A DNA stretch of 64,000 nt, from assembly GCF_026001925.1 (NCBI RefSeq), contig NZ_AP021869.1, positions 1,860,001-1,924,000 on the forward strand. Direction: 5' to 3'. The notes below the pieces were generated by a model that was given only the letters and a program-made list of their open reading frames with translations, made no database searches and was not told where the DNA came from. The translations under genes were made by a program, and so were the position numbers. The DNA comes from Vibrio gangliei (lineage in GTDB: Bacteria > Pseudomonadota > Gammaproteobacteria > Enterobacterales > Vibrionaceae). Shown here piece by piece: positions 32,982 to 41,642 of this stretch (its first letter is position 1; every line of letters starts with the position of its first letter).

Positions 32982-33767
32982 TCATTGAATAGACAAAGTT
33001 TTAATATAATCACTTGGTGTTAGTCCAAATTTGCCTTTAAATCGTTGGCTAAAACGTCCTTCGGATTGATAGCCACATGAAAGAGCCAGCATTGCGACGT
33101 TATTGTGGCCTGTCTGCATTAAGTTTAATGCATGATTTAATCGGACTTCTGCCAGCACTTCTCTATACTGCGTATCCTCTTGCTTAAGTTTTCTAATCAT
33201 TGTTGAACGGCTAATAGCAAAGTGCTGTGCCACCGTGTCCAGACAATGTTCTTCACTTGGATTTTTCGCTAGATAGTGGCTTAATTTCTGACTAAATGTC
33301 GTATTGGTATCAGTGAACAGACAATGTAATACGCCATGCTCCGCCAATTGTTGATAAAGCCCCTGTACCCAATAATATTGGGTCTCCTGACTCATACTTT
33401 GTTGGTTGAATGAGAAAAGTGCATTAAGGGTAACTTGTAACGCGTCACTAGCTTCTACTATGGGTGGCTGTTTGGCACCACTGTTACTTTTACTTAGCTC
33501 AATTTTTGAGTCATTCGGTAGGCTATAGAAACTGAACACTCTGGAAAGGAAATTCCCTTTTTGTGGTAGGTTCTCAAAGCTCAATGACTCGCAAGCCTCA
33601 CACAGTAACAATTCTGAATGGGAAACGTCGATGGTCGATTCCCTCCAAAATAGACGTTTACTACCAGTCATAATTTGAATAATGCTTGGGGAAGGAAGTT
33701 TTACGTTTCTGAGCTTTTGAAGTTGCTCTGCTCGGAATATCGTAACTTGATACTGTTGGTTCATCAT
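32982..33767 (-). CDS. AraC-family transcriptional regulator
   Basis: This 261-aa protein has an N-terminal sensor domain of unknown ligand and a C-terminal pair of helix-turn-helix motifs (DTVAQHFAISRSTMIRKLKQED and VAMLALSCGYQSEGRFSQRFKGKFGLTPSDY, about residues 175-255). The second helix pattern is the AraC signature. It lies 22 bp downstream of a PEBP-type secreted protein gene on the same strand, so the pair may be one operon. Target genes are unknown. Confidence 0.88.
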   Translation of the reverse strand: MMNQQYQVTIFRAEQLQKLRNVKLPSPSIIQIMTGSKRLFWRESTIDVSHSELLLCEACESLSFENLPQKGNFLSRVFSFYSLPNDSKIELSKSNSGAKQPPIVEASDALQVTLNALFSFNQQSMSQETQYYWVQGLYQQLAEHGVLHCLFTDTNTTFSQKLSHYLAKNPSEEHCLDTVAQHFAISRSTMIRKLKQEDTQYREVLAEVRLNHALNLMQTGHNNVAMLALSCGYQSEGRFSQRFKGKFGLTPSDYIKTLSIQ

Positions 33768-33789
33768 TCCCCCTCTTTGTTACCTTGGC

Positions 33790-34323
33790 TTAACGTGTAT
33801 AAGTAGCGGTTAACTTGGATTTGCCTAAAGCGATGCTGTTTAGCGTAAAGCCGACCACGGCCGCTGTCGTATTTTCGCTTAATTCCAGTTTTTCTGTAGG
33901 CAATGCCCACACAGTAAATTGATAACGGTGCATACCATGCCCTTTAGGAGGACAGACACCACCAAAGCCAGTGGAACCATAATCGATACGAGATTCGATA
34001 CCACCTAAATTTTTAATATTTACCCCTCTCGGTAGTTGGTGGACAGAAGCTGGAATATTGAATGCAACCCAATGCCAAAAGCCGCTACCAGTGGGGGCGT
34101 CTGGATCGTAAACTGTGATTGCAAAGCTCTTAGTGCCTGATGGTACGTCTTTCCAGCTTAGTTGAGGTGACTGGTTATCACCGCTACAACCCCAGCTATT
34201 ATATTCAAAGGTCTTAGCCATAGGGTAACCTTCTTGAATGTCTTTACTTTTTAATTCAAAGGCTTGTGCTGATCCCAGCGTTGTCAAGCTTAGTGCCAAT
34301 ATCGACGTACTGATTACTTTCAT
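33790..34323 (-). CDS. YbhB/YbcL-type PEBP (Raf kinase inhibitor-like) protein, exported
   Basis: This 177-aa protein starts with a signal peptide (ILALSLTTLGSAQA, cleavage near residue 21). The mature part has the PEBP signature: WGCSGDNQSPQLSWKDVPSGTKSFAITVYDPDAPTGSGFWHWVAFNIP is represented by YDPDAPTGSGFWHW and later RYQFTVWAL. The family binds small anionic ligands; its bacterial role is unclear. It shares an operon-like spacing with the following AraC regulator. Confidence 0.9.
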   Translation of the reverse strand: MKVISTSILALSLTTLGSAQAFELKSKDIQEGYPMAKTFEYNSWGCSGDNQSPQLSWKDVPSGTKSFAITVYDPDAPTGSGFWHWVAFNIPASVHQLPRGVNIKNLGGIESRIDYGSTGFGGVCPPKGHGMHRYQFTVWALPTEKLELSENTTAAVVGFTLNSIALGKSKLTATYTR

Positions 34324-34696
34324 TGAAGTGTTCCTTTTCTTTAGTTCGGGGCATAATTATATGCCTCTTACCAAAAATTGGACGATCAATAAGTATCATA
34401 AAATGTTTTTTCAATGATTTATTGATACTTATAGTTTTTAGTAAACAGTTTATACGAATGATTGTTTGATAGATATTGCGGTATTACATAGCACAAGTGT
34501 GCCTATTGACGAGCTTGTTTGACCTCATCCCGGTACTACCGAATCGCTTAGTGATAACACTGAGCCGAGCAGGGCAAATGCACCTTTGTCCAAAAATGCG
34601 GTTTAGTCTCAGGGTATGACTGTTGGCCTACGTGTATTTACCAAAATACTGTATGGACCTTCTAGACCTCATATTCTGACTATAGGCCGTTGTGGA
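34324..34696. other. Intergenic region with an inverted repeat
   Basis: No gene is seen. ATAAGTATCA (34389-34398) and its inverse TGATACTTAT (34423-34432) may be an operator or part of the promoter for the PEBP gene to the left. Confidence 0.4.
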
Positions 34697-35467
34697 TTAT
34701 GTGATTAGGGTCAGGCAGACGAGTTTTATTTGCGGGGCAGAGGCTATCAGTAAGGTAGTTTGCTCAAAACAGCATTCTCCTAATGTAGGATGCGTAAAAT
34801 AGCGTTTTCCCCCATCTCGATAACTAACATTCTGTTGGTGCCAACACTCTTTAAACAAAGGACTCTGCTCACATAATTCTTCAATTAATTGCTGTGCTTT
34901 TCCATCATTGGCGATGCGGTTGAAGTCGACTCTGAATTCTGCGATCAGTCTTTGTGCTCGTGATGACCAGTTAGTTATAAGCTGTTTTGCTTTAGCCGAT
35001 AGAAAAGTATAACGAAGTAGGTTGTGTTCACTATCTTTTGAGTCTAGCCAGCCTAGAAATAGTTGCTCGGCAGGGGAATTCCAACATTTTGCATTCCAGC
35101 GAGCATCCAAAATATAACAAGGACCTGAGAATTGTTCTACAAGCGCGGAAATTGTAGCCGGAACCTCAGATTCTAGTACATCATTTATATATGGATCGCG
35201 TTTTTCAGCCAATTCGAATAGAGTTCCACGTTCAGCTTTATTGAGCTGGAGTGCCTGAGCAAGTCGGGCCAAAGTGACCGGAGATGCTGTTTGATGGCGA
35301 CCCTGCTCGAGCCATGTCACTAATGTCGTACTGATACCAGCCGCCTGGGCTAATTCTTCCCTACGTAGTCCTGGTGTGCGTCGCTTGCCTGCTGAGCAAT
35401 TGGGAGCAGGTAGCTGCTCCCTGTGCGCACGTATGAATTGTCCGAGTCTATGTGTCAAATCTTGCAT
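34697..35467 (-). CDS. XRE-family regulator with MmyB-like ligand domain
   Basis: This 256-aa protein begins with a helix-turn-helix (LRREELAQAAGISTTLVTWLEQGRHQTASPVTLARLAQAL is seen as ELAQAAGISTTLVTWLEQGR) and continues with the MmyB-like, PAS-related domain (YILDARWNAKCWNSPAEQLFLGWL, RYTFLS, VDFNRIAND). Relatives repress adjacent oxidoreductase or methyltransferase genes and bind fatty acids. It is divergent from the methyltransferase at 35564 across 96 bp, a likely regulatory pair. Confidence 0.88.
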   Translation of the reverse strand: MQDLTHRLGQFIRAHREQLPAPNCSAGKRRTPGLRREELAQAAGISTTLVTWLEQGRHQTASPVTLARLAQALQLNKAERGTLFELAEKRDPYINDVLESEVPATISALVEQFSGPCYILDARWNAKCWNSPAEQLFLGWLDSKDSEHNLLRYTFLSAKAKQLITNWSSRAQRLIAEFRVDFNRIANDGKAQQLIEELCEQSPLFKECWHQQNVSYRDGGKRYFTHPTLGECCFEQTTLLIASAPQIKLVCLTLIT

Positions 35468-35563
35468 GTTACTTTTTATACCATGATCTTTACTGATCTG
35501 GTAGAGCTCTTTAGATGATATAGGATAAAAATCATCATATGTTTGCTAACTAGAGGAAAACGC

Positions 35564-36322
35564 ATGCCTACTTATGAACAGAACGAACTCATTCAAAATC
35601 AATTTAATCCGCAAGCAGACGCTTATTTAAAGAGTGCTGTGCATGCTAATGGGATCGATTTACAAAAACTCGTTGCATTGGTTGGCCAGAATCCTGAGGC
35701 CAGGGTTTTAGATATGGGATGTGGTGGGGGGCATGTTAGTTTTCAGTTGGCTGCTCAAGTTGGTGAAATAGTGGCATTTGATTTATCGCAGTCTATGTTG
35801 GATGTTGTACAGGATGAATCGAGCCGACGCGGTTTGAGTGTTTCAACACAGCAAGGAAGTGTTGAGTCACTTCCTTTTGTTGATGATTCCTTCGATTATG
35901 TTGTGACGCGTTATAGTGCTCATCATTGGGTTGATTGGCAAAAAGCTTTATGTGAATGCCGGCGGGTTTTAAAGCCTGGAGGGACGTTTATTGTGATTGA
36001 TATTATTTCATCTGATCACCCTTTGCTTGACAGTTGGTTACAGACAATAGAAGTAATCCGAGATCCCTCTCATGTTCGTGATTTTTCGGTGTCTCAATGG
36101 GCTTATGGTCTGTCGATGGCGGGTTTTAATGTGGTTAGTGGTGATCAGTTTCCCATTGTTCTAGATTTCCAATCTTGGATTGAACGAATGCAGACACCTG
36201 AAGAGCGTGTTGTCGCAATTCATTCGTTAATGGGGTCAGCAAGCAATACGGTTCGTGATTACTTTAAGGTGACGGATAAAGGAGATTTTACATTGCAGTC
36301 GATGTTCTGGGTCGCGCAATAA
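35564..36322 (+). CDS. Class I SAM-dependent methyltransferase
   Basis: This 252-aa protein has VLDMGCGGGHVSFQLA (motif I, about residues 45-60), an acidic VAFDLSQSM and the motif IV segment LPFVDDSFDYVVTRYSAHHW, followed by LKPGGTFIVID. It is of the UbiE/COQ5-like Methyltransf_11 type; such proteins methylate small molecules, often lipids or quinones. The start at 35564 follows AGAGGAAAA, preferred over an upstream ATG (35543). A clear terminator follows. It is probably regulated by the divergent MmyB-type protein. Confidence 0.9.
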   Translation: MPTYEQNELIQNQFNPQADAYLKSAVHANGIDLQKLVALVGQNPEARVLDMGCGGGHVSFQLAAQVGEIVAFDLSQSMLDVVQDESSRRGLSVSTQQGSVESLPFVDDSFDYVVTRYSAHHWVDWQKALCECRRVLKPGGTFIVIDIISSDHPLLDSWLQTIEVIRDPSHVRDFSVSQWAYGLSMAGFNVVSGDQFPIVLDFQSWIERMQTPEERVVAIHSLMGSASNTVRDYFKVTDKGDFTLQSMFWVAQ

Positions 36323-36338
36323 CTAAATGAGGCCAAGT

Positions 36339-36376
36339 ACATCGCACAGATTGAATGTGCGATGTCTTCGTTTTTT
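36339..36376 (+). terminator. Rho-independent terminator after the methyltransferase gene
   Basis: ACATCGCACA (36339-36348) and TGTGCGATGT (36356-36365) form a perfect 10-bp stem with a 7-nt loop, followed by CTTCG and six T. Confidence 0.85.
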
Positions 36377-36808
36377 AAATCCATTCCAAATCACAGTGGC
36401 TTTGTTGCTTAATTCAGTGAGAAGACATGGCTACCCTATGTTGATTGATACTTAAACAATACACTGAGTTTCAGGCAACCCATTGATAATTGCTCAACTC
36501 ACTTTACATTTACTATCTAGCTAATCGTTTTTAGGTTTTGGGTACCCCTTTAAAGTAGAGTGAGTTACCCACTCACTCTTGCTTTGTCATGTTTTAACTG
36601 ATTCGAACTTAGGTTATTGAGAGTTAAGAAGGGCTAGTTTTTACTTGTTTCTTATTTCGTTCAAAAATGAATAAAAGTAATCCAAAAAGCAGCTTTCTGA
36701 ATTAGTGCCTTAATCAAGCGTAACTTCGAATGGGGCATTTCTAAGCTAGAAGTGCCCGCCATGAAGTGTTTTCGAACAATATTGTAGATAGCTAATTATT
36801 GTCTTTGA
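36377..36808. other. Intergenic region, possible IS remnant
   Basis: No gene is seen in these about 430 bp. GGCTTTGTTGCTTAATTCAG near 36401-36420 resembles the terminal sequence of IS5/IS903-group elements, and ACTCACTTTA/TAAAGTAGAGTGAGT-type repeats occur near 36495-36570. This may be a decayed mobile-element scar. Confidence 0.35.
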
Positions 36809-38161
36809 CTATCTCGCTAGCTCAAATTCGATAGCTTCTCGAACTTTACTAAGCGCAATACGTAGTTCATCTATAGAAACTGAACCAAGTGCTATTCTAA
36901 TAGCTTGGGTGACAGACTGAGACGCACTAAAAGGCTCTGCGGTAGACACGGAAATGTTGATATTCATCAGTTCCTTCACTATCCGCTCAGCTCTTGCCTC
37001 TTCCGGTAAAGGAATCCAGGCAAAATATGATGCAGGATGGGAAATGCATGGAATATCTCCTAGGCTGTCTCTGAGTATAGTTTGTCGTTTTCTTGCATCA
37101 CGTCTCTTCAACTCTTCTAAACGAGCCACTGTTCCATCTTTTATCCAATTGCATACTAATTTGGTCATCACTGAAGGAGTATTCCATGTGGTTGCTCTGA
37201 CAGCTCTTTCAAGTGCTTCTCTATAGGAGTCAGGACAGACAACAGCACCAACTCTAAGACCTGTTGCTACATTCTTTGAGTATCCAGTCACATAGACGGT
37301 ACGCTCAGGAGCAAAGAACGCAATCGGTCGTCGTGGCTTGAGGGATAAATAGGCATATGGAGTATCTTCGATTATTAAGAGATCATGTTCCCGAGCAATC
37401 TCTGCTAACTCTACTCTTTGTTTATGACTTAGTACCCAACCTAGTGGATTATGTAGTGTCGGCATGGTGTATATCGCTTTAACATGCCTTTTTATACACA
37501 TTTGTTTTAAGGTGTTGAAATCTGGGCCATTAGCAAGAGTTGGTATTGCGACTAGTTCGAGATGATACAATTCTGCCAATGCTTTAAACCCCGGATAGGT
37601 TAACGCATCCACAGCCACTACATTTCCGGGCTTTAGCAGCCCCATTACTGAGATAGTCAATCCATGCTGTGCTCCATTAACTATTATCACATTCTCTACA
37701 GATGGCTGTAGTCCTTGGCTCGATAAGTGCTCAGCAATAATTTCTCGTTCCGCTAGCTTGCCCGCATGAGGTTGGTACCGCAAAAGTGATTCAATATCAC
37801 CAACTGAAGATACTTCTCTAAGAGCATCGCGTAACAGTTCTCCCTGCCCCGGTAAAGATGGGTAATTAAAATTTAGGTCAAGGACATCTGTTGCTACTGC
37901 ATGCTGATCGATACCATGACCATAGGGCAAAGATATCTCTCTGACGAACGTTCCCCGCCCAGTTTCTCCACTAACTAAGCCCATAATTTCTAGCTCACTG
38001 TATACCCTCGTTGCCGTAGCTAGAGATATGTGTTCCTGAGCAGCAAGTTTTCTATGAGTTGGTAGCCGGCTTCCCGCCGGTATTTCTCCCGAACGGATGA
38101 GTTCAGCTAGCTTATCAACAATGTTTTTGTACCTAGCTTTCATTAATTGTATCCATGACAA
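36809..38161 (-). CDS. MocR-type PLP-dependent transcriptional regulator
   Basis: This 450-aa protein has a GntR winged helix at 10-75 (GEIPAGSRLPTHRKLAAQEHISLATATRVYSELE is seen as SLATATRVYSELEIMGLV) and an aminotransferase-fold domain with DTPYAYLSLKPRRP and the PLP lysine in VYVTGYSKNVATGLRVG. It is divergent from an EamA-type transporter across 87 bp, and MocR proteins often control such a neighbour. It is a different member of the family from the one at 12647. Confidence 0.9.
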   Translation of the reverse strand: MSWIQLMKARYKNIVDKLAELIRSGEIPAGSRLPTHRKLAAQEHISLATATRVYSELEIMGLVSGETGRGTFVREISLPYGHGIDQHAVATDVLDLNFNYPSLPGQGELLRDALREVSSVGDIESLLRYQPHAGKLAEREIIAEHLSSQGLQPSVENVIIVNGAQHGLTISVMGLLKPGNVVAVDALTYPGFKALAELYHLELVAIPTLANGPDFNTLKQMCIKRHVKAIYTMPTLHNPLGWVLSHKQRVELAEIAREHDLLIIEDTPYAYLSLKPRRPIAFFAPERTVYVTGYSKNVATGLRVGAVVCPDSYREALERAVRATTWNTPSVMTKLVCNWIKDGTVARLEELKRRDARKRQTILRDSLGDIPCISHPASYFAWIPLPEEARAERIVKELMNINISVSTAEPFSASQSVTQAIRIALGSVSIDELRIALSKVREAIEFELAR

Positions 38162-38248
38162 TAATTTGATTGTAATGAATTACTGAGATTACCATCAGCC
38201 TACTTAGCGCTCAAGTCTACGAGCTATCTGTATAAAAAGTGAGGTCTA

Positions 38249-39136
38249 GTGGTGAATTTAAATACATATAAAGCAAATCTTGGTTCGGTTTCTGGTTGGC
38301 TAAACGGATTATTGGGAGTGATCATTTTTAGTGGTTCGTTACCAGCAACAAAGCTCGCCGTAATCGACATAAATCCATTTTTCTTGACCTTCCTGCGAGC
38401 ATCCATTGCAGGTCTCCTTGCGACGATTCTAATCTTCGGGTTTCGACAACAGCGCCCTCATACGTCACAAATGTTGTCTCTAATAGTCGTATCACTAGGC
38501 GTAGTGGTTGGGTTTCCTCTGCTCACTGCTATGGCGTTACAACATGTCACATCCGCACATTCAATTGTATTCTTGGGTCTCCTTCCACTTACAACTGCTA
38601 TTTTTGGTGTTTTACGTGGTGGTGAGAAGCCCCAAAAAGCTTTCTGGATATTCTCTGTAATAGGCAGTGCACTGGTTATAGGATTCGCTCTATCTCAGGG
38701 CACGTCTATTTCACCTGTCGGTGATTTGCTAATGCTTTCAGCCATCATTGCCTGCGGATTAGGATATGCTGAGGGCGCTAGACTGACACGTGTTCTGGGG
38801 GGATGGCAGGTAATCAGCTGGGCACTGATTATATCTTTACCTTTTATGTTGATTGCCTCTTTATTAACGATGCCAGAATCGTTCAAAAGTATTGGTAATA
38901 CAGCTTGGTTCTCGCTGTGCTATGTTTCACTGTTCAGTATGTTGATTGGCTTTATCTTCTGGTACAAGGGATTAGCTATTGGAGGTATTGCTTCTGTCGG
39001 TCAATTACAGCTTTTACAACCATTCTTTGGGTTGGGGTTGTCAGCAATGCTACTGCATGAAAGTGTCAGTCCTGTAATGATACTTATCACTCTCGGGGTA
39101 ATTCTGTGTGTAATTGGGTCTCGCAAATTCGCCTGA
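38249..39136 (+). CDS. EamA/RhaT-family (DMT) transporter
   Basis: This 295-aa protein has ten hydrophobic segments in two five-helix repeats, as in drug/metabolite transporters: SGSLPATKLAVIDINPFFLTFLRASIAGLLA in the first repeat and GLAIGGIASVGQLQLLQPFFGLGLSAMLLHES in the second. Relatives export amino acids or other metabolites. The start is the GTG at 38249, beginning MVNLNTYKAN. A MocR regulator is divergent to it. Specificity is unknown. Confidence 0.88.
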   Translation: MVNLNTYKANLGSVSGWLNGLLGVIIFSGSLPATKLAVIDINPFFLTFLRASIAGLLATILIFGFRQQRPHTSQMLSLIVVSLGVVVGFPLLTAMALQHVTSAHSIVFLGLLPLTTAIFGVLRGGEKPQKAFWIFSVIGSALVIGFALSQGTSISPVGDLLMLSAIIACGLGYAEGARLTRVLGGWQVISWALIISLPFMLIASLLTMPESFKSIGNTAWFSLCYVSLFSMLIGFIFWYKGLAIGGIASVGQLQLLQPFFGLGLSAMLLHESVSPVMILITLGVILCVIGSRKFA

Positions 39137-39162
39137 TAGTGGTATTTCCCTATAACAAATTT

Positions 39163-39191
39163 AATATTTAGCCCACATCGGGCTAAATATT
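39163..39191. terminator. Strong hairpin after the EamA transporter gene
   Basis: AATATTTAGCCC (39163-39174) and GGGCTAAATATT (39180-39191) form a perfect 12-bp stem with a 5-nt loop, 27 bp after the stop codon. No T run follows on the plus strand, so its termination strength is uncertain. Confidence 0.5.
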
Positions 39192-39346
39192 GTCAGCAGA
39201 TCCTATTTTGAACATTAGATAAATTGGTATGGGAAGGTCGCTCAGTTCGGAGCCTAGTCTGTCTGAATCGCTTCGTCTCGTAAAAACAACAATTTTGTAC
39301 AATCATCACGCTCAATGAATCGTTATTGTGTAACTAAAATATACAA

Positions 39347-39970
39347 ATGGACTACGTAATGACGACATTACTTATAGCAATGGGGACCTTCGCCTTGAGC
39401 ACTTCGATCTCTCCTGGCCCAGTCAACATATTGGCAACCGTAACTGGAGCAAATCATGGTTATGTACGTACAATGCCGCATATTACTGGAGCGACTTTCG
39501 GGTTTGTTTCTATTCTCTTCTTATTGGGCTTTGGGTTGTCTAAATTCATCACCCAGATCCCTTATCTGTCGGAAAGCATGACATTTTTAGGTGGAAGTTT
39601 TCTTTTGTACCTTGCCTATAAAGTGGCTAGCCAAAAACCGACAACAAAAAATGAAGATACTGAGTTAAACAGTGCTGCCCCTTCATTTTTACAGGGTATG
39701 ATGTGCCAGTGGCTCAACCCAAAAGCATGGATTGTTTCTCTCGCTGGCATTTCGGTTTTTTATACTGGCCAAGATTTAAAATTAACCGTGCTACTCCAGT
39801 TTTGCGCAATATTTTTTGTTATCTGTTATGCGTCGATTTCTGTTTGGGCGCTACTTGGAGTTACTATTCGTACAGTGTTAGAAACTCCTTCACAGTTGAG
39901 GCTATTCAACCTTTCTATGGGACTATTACTAGCGACAACTGTTCTATATACTTTTTTTACGTCTAGCTAA
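39347..39970 (+). CDS. LysE/RhtB-family exporter
   Basis: This 207-aa membrane protein shows STSISPGPVNILATVTGANHGYV, the LysE entry motif, then FLGGSFLLYLAYKVASQ and MMCQWLNPKAWIVSLAGISVF. It is followed 19 bp later on the same strand by an AraC-type regulator, an arrangement known for LysE exporters controlled by arabinose-binding-fold AraC proteins. Substrate unknown, probably an amino acid. Confidence 0.9.
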   Translation: MDYVMTTLLIAMGTFALSTSISPGPVNILATVTGANHGYVRTMPHITGATFGFVSILFLLGFGLSKFITQIPYLSESMTFLGGSFLLYLAYKVASQKPTTKNEDTELNSAAPSFLQGMMCQWLNPKAWIVSLAGISVFYTGQDLKLTVLLQFCAIFFVICYASISVWALLGVTIRTVLETPSQLRLFNLSMGLLLATTVLYTFFTSS

Positions 39971-39989
39971 AAAAGAGCCAGTTAATAAA

Positions 39990-40784
39990 GTGAAGCCACA
40001 GTTCTATCGTTCAAGCGTAGTACCTGTTGAACTACGCTGCTCCACAGGTACTAAGGCGTGCTACGGCAAGCATACTCATGACGAATTTTCTATTGGTTCA
40101 GTAGATGGAGGACATAGCGTCTATTTTAACACCAATACCGAGACGCAGATTGGTGTGGGTTCTCTTGTCATCGTGAATCCACTGGATGTTCATTCATGTA
40201 ATCCAGCACTAGATACGGATTGGAGTTATAAAATGCTTTACGTATGCCCGAAATGGTTAGGTTACATTCAAACAATGACGGTAGATAACCCGTCAAAAAA
40301 CTTTATTCCATTTTCTCAAATACATACTGACGACCCTGAGCTCTACAGGCAGTTTCAATCCCTAGCAAGCTCCATTATCGCCAACACCGAGAACATGAGA
40401 ATAGAGGAAGAATGCATTATGTTCTTCTCCCGTTTATTCCATGAGACCAACACAGGCGCACTAAACAAACCGATACCAAGAATAAATATTGTAAAGGCGT
40501 ATAATTATATTTGTGATAACTTCAAAAAATGCATTTCAGTCAAAGATATTGCTCGAAACTCTGGGTTAAGTGAATACCACCTCATCCACGCATTTAGAAA
40601 GTCGTACGGGATAACTCCTCATGCAATGCAAGTCTCTATGCGAATTAATGAAGCTAAAGCGTTGTTGAAAAAAGGACAAGATATTGCGGCTGTTGCGAGT
40701 GAACTTGGTTTCAATGACCAAAGTCATTTTCATCGCAACTTTAAGAGACTCGTTGCGGCCACTCCTGCCGAATACAGAAAATAA
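39990..40784 (+). CDS. AraC-family regulator, probable controller of the LysE exporter
   Basis: This 264-aa protein has a cupin-like sensor domain (AraC_binding: THDEFSIGSVDGG, GVGSLVIVNPLDVHSCNP) and a C-terminal double helix-turn-helix (VKDIARNSGLSEYHLIHAFRKSYGITPHAMQ and IAAVASELGFNDQSHFHRNFKRLVAATPAEYR is seen as FNDQSHFHRNFKR). The start at 39990 is a GTG. It follows the LysE gene so closely that co-transcription is likely. Confidence 0.88.
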   Translation: MKPQFYRSSVVPVELRCSTGTKACYGKHTHDEFSIGSVDGGHSVYFNTNTETQIGVGSLVIVNPLDVHSCNPALDTDWSYKMLYVCPKWLGYIQTMTVDNPSKNFIPFSQIHTDDPELYRQFQSLASSIIANTENMRIEEECIMFFSRLFHETNTGALNKPIPRINIVKAYNYICDNFKKCISVKDIARNSGLSEYHLIHAFRKSYGITPHAMQVSMRINEAKALLKKGQDIAAVASELGFNDQSHFHRNFKRLVAATPAEYRK

Positions 40785-40864
40785 GGAAAATGTCATTTTC
40801 CGATAACTAAAATTAAGTCAAAGACATCTTTGTGGAAACACTGTAGCTGTATGCTCTAGCACAG

Positions 40865-40988
40865 TTTGGGGCATTTTTGATTTAGGAATGGCAGCGTATC
40901 GACTGCGATCGCTGCCATTTTAGTATGATACTTTAATACTCAGTATGAATCTTTATTACTTGGTATTAGACTTTATTACTCTCTCACA
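40865..40988. repeat. Outer right end of the Tn7-like element
   Basis: Sites at 40922-40939, 40942-40959 and 40962-40979 (inverse of AATAAAG-type repeats) step by exactly 20 bp and end with CTCTCTCACA. The adjacent TCTGC (40989-40993) equals the bases before the left end, so this end was used in the insertion. It is a 124-bp near-copy of 32557-32680. Confidence 0.88.
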
Positions 40989-41193
40989 TCTGCTTTAATC
41001 TGCGGTTTTCTTCCTCAAGCTCTTTTAGCCGCTTGATATCAGAGCTTTCCATGCCACCGTATTTCGATTTCCAATTATAATAAGTGGCGTCAGCAATACC
41101 GTATTCACGGCAAACGTCCGATACTTTCCGGCCGGTTTCCACTTCTTTTAAGATCTTAACGATTTGTGATTCTGTATAACGTGACTTTTTCAT
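40989..41193 (-). pseudogene. IS3-family orfA, N-terminal fragment
   Basis: The fragment encodes MKKSRYTESQIVKILKEVETG and EYGIADATYYNWKSKYGGME, the helix-turn-helix of IS3-type OrfA (HTH_Tnp_1), and breaks off at RRLKQM where the Tn7-like element was inserted; a stop follows a few bases into the transposon (40984). The matching end of the gene is at 8116-8182. Confidence 0.9.
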
Positions 41194-41268
41194 AATGGTT
41201 CTCCGTTTAAGTCAGTTTAAACGCGAGAACTCTAAATGGAAATGCACCTATTTTAGGGGATGTTTACA
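40989..41268 (-). mobile_element. IS3-family element, right part
   Basis: This piece runs from the TCTGC duplication to the inverted end GGGATGTTTACA at 41257-41268, followed by CTT. It carries the start of orfA and completes the IS begun at 7255-8182. Confidence 0.9.
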
Positions 41269-41293
41269 CTTCACTGAAACCACTTAGTCCTTA

Positions 41294-41599
41294 TTAGGCA
41301 TAGTTAAAATAGTGCTTCATGAAAAAATCCAGATGACATACTCTTTCTAGAGCTCTTTCCTCAATTTGCTTCCATAATATTGGCAAATAATTCTTAAGAA
41401 CTTTCGCATCCGATTGGTGGTATACATCCTCACAGTCCTCGGCGGCGGCTTTTAGCCACTCAGAGGGGGGTAAAATTGTGAGTCCTTGATGAAAATACTC
41501 TGGAATGGCTGCACATATTGATTCTTCGTTACCGCTAGCTACATAAATTGTGACGCCTTCACCCGTCGCATAGTAATGGCTAACACCGATATAGAACAT
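41294..41599 (-). CDS. Hypothetical protein at the helicase module
   Basis: This 101-aa protein begins MFYIGVSHYYATGEGVTIYVASG and contains PEYFHQGLTILPPSEWLKAAAED. No membrane segment or known motif is seen. It lies 43 bp downstream of the helicase gene on the same strand and may be part of the same operon. Confidence 0.65.
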   Translation of the reverse strand: MFYIGVSHYYATGEGVTIYVASGNEESICAAIPEYFHQGLTILPPSEWLKAAAEDCEDVYHQSDAKVLKNYLPILWKQIEERALERVCHLDFFMKHYFNYA

Positions 41600-41642
41600 A
41601 TCAAGACCTCGCTAACGTATTGTCTAATATTAAAAATATTTA

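Larger units (their letters stand above)
8183..40988. mobile_element. Tn7-like transposon shell without tns genes
   Basis: The element begins TGTAGGAAAGG and ends CTCTCTCACA (complement TGTGAGAGAG). It is flanked by TCTGC on both sides (8178-8182 and 40989-40993), a 5-bp target duplication as made by Tn7. The left end has three spaced 18-bp repeats (8192-8209, 8259-8276, 8314-8331), the right end three at exact 20-bp steps (40922-40979), all variants of AATAAAGxxTCATACT, close to Tn7 TnsB sites. No tnsA, B, C, D or E gene is present among the 32.8 kb, so it must be immobile or depend on tns supplied elsewhere. A second right-end copy lies inside at 32557-32680. Confidence 0.85.

Noticed and set aside
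36401..36430. IS5/IS903-type insertion sequence
   Set aside because: Only one end-like sequence is seen, with no transposase or partner end; at most a scar.
8183..40988. Tn402/Tn5053-type element carrying an integron
   Set aside because: Those have about 25-bp ends of different sequence; here there are 18-bp AATAAAG-type sites as in Tn7, with the Tn7 spacing.
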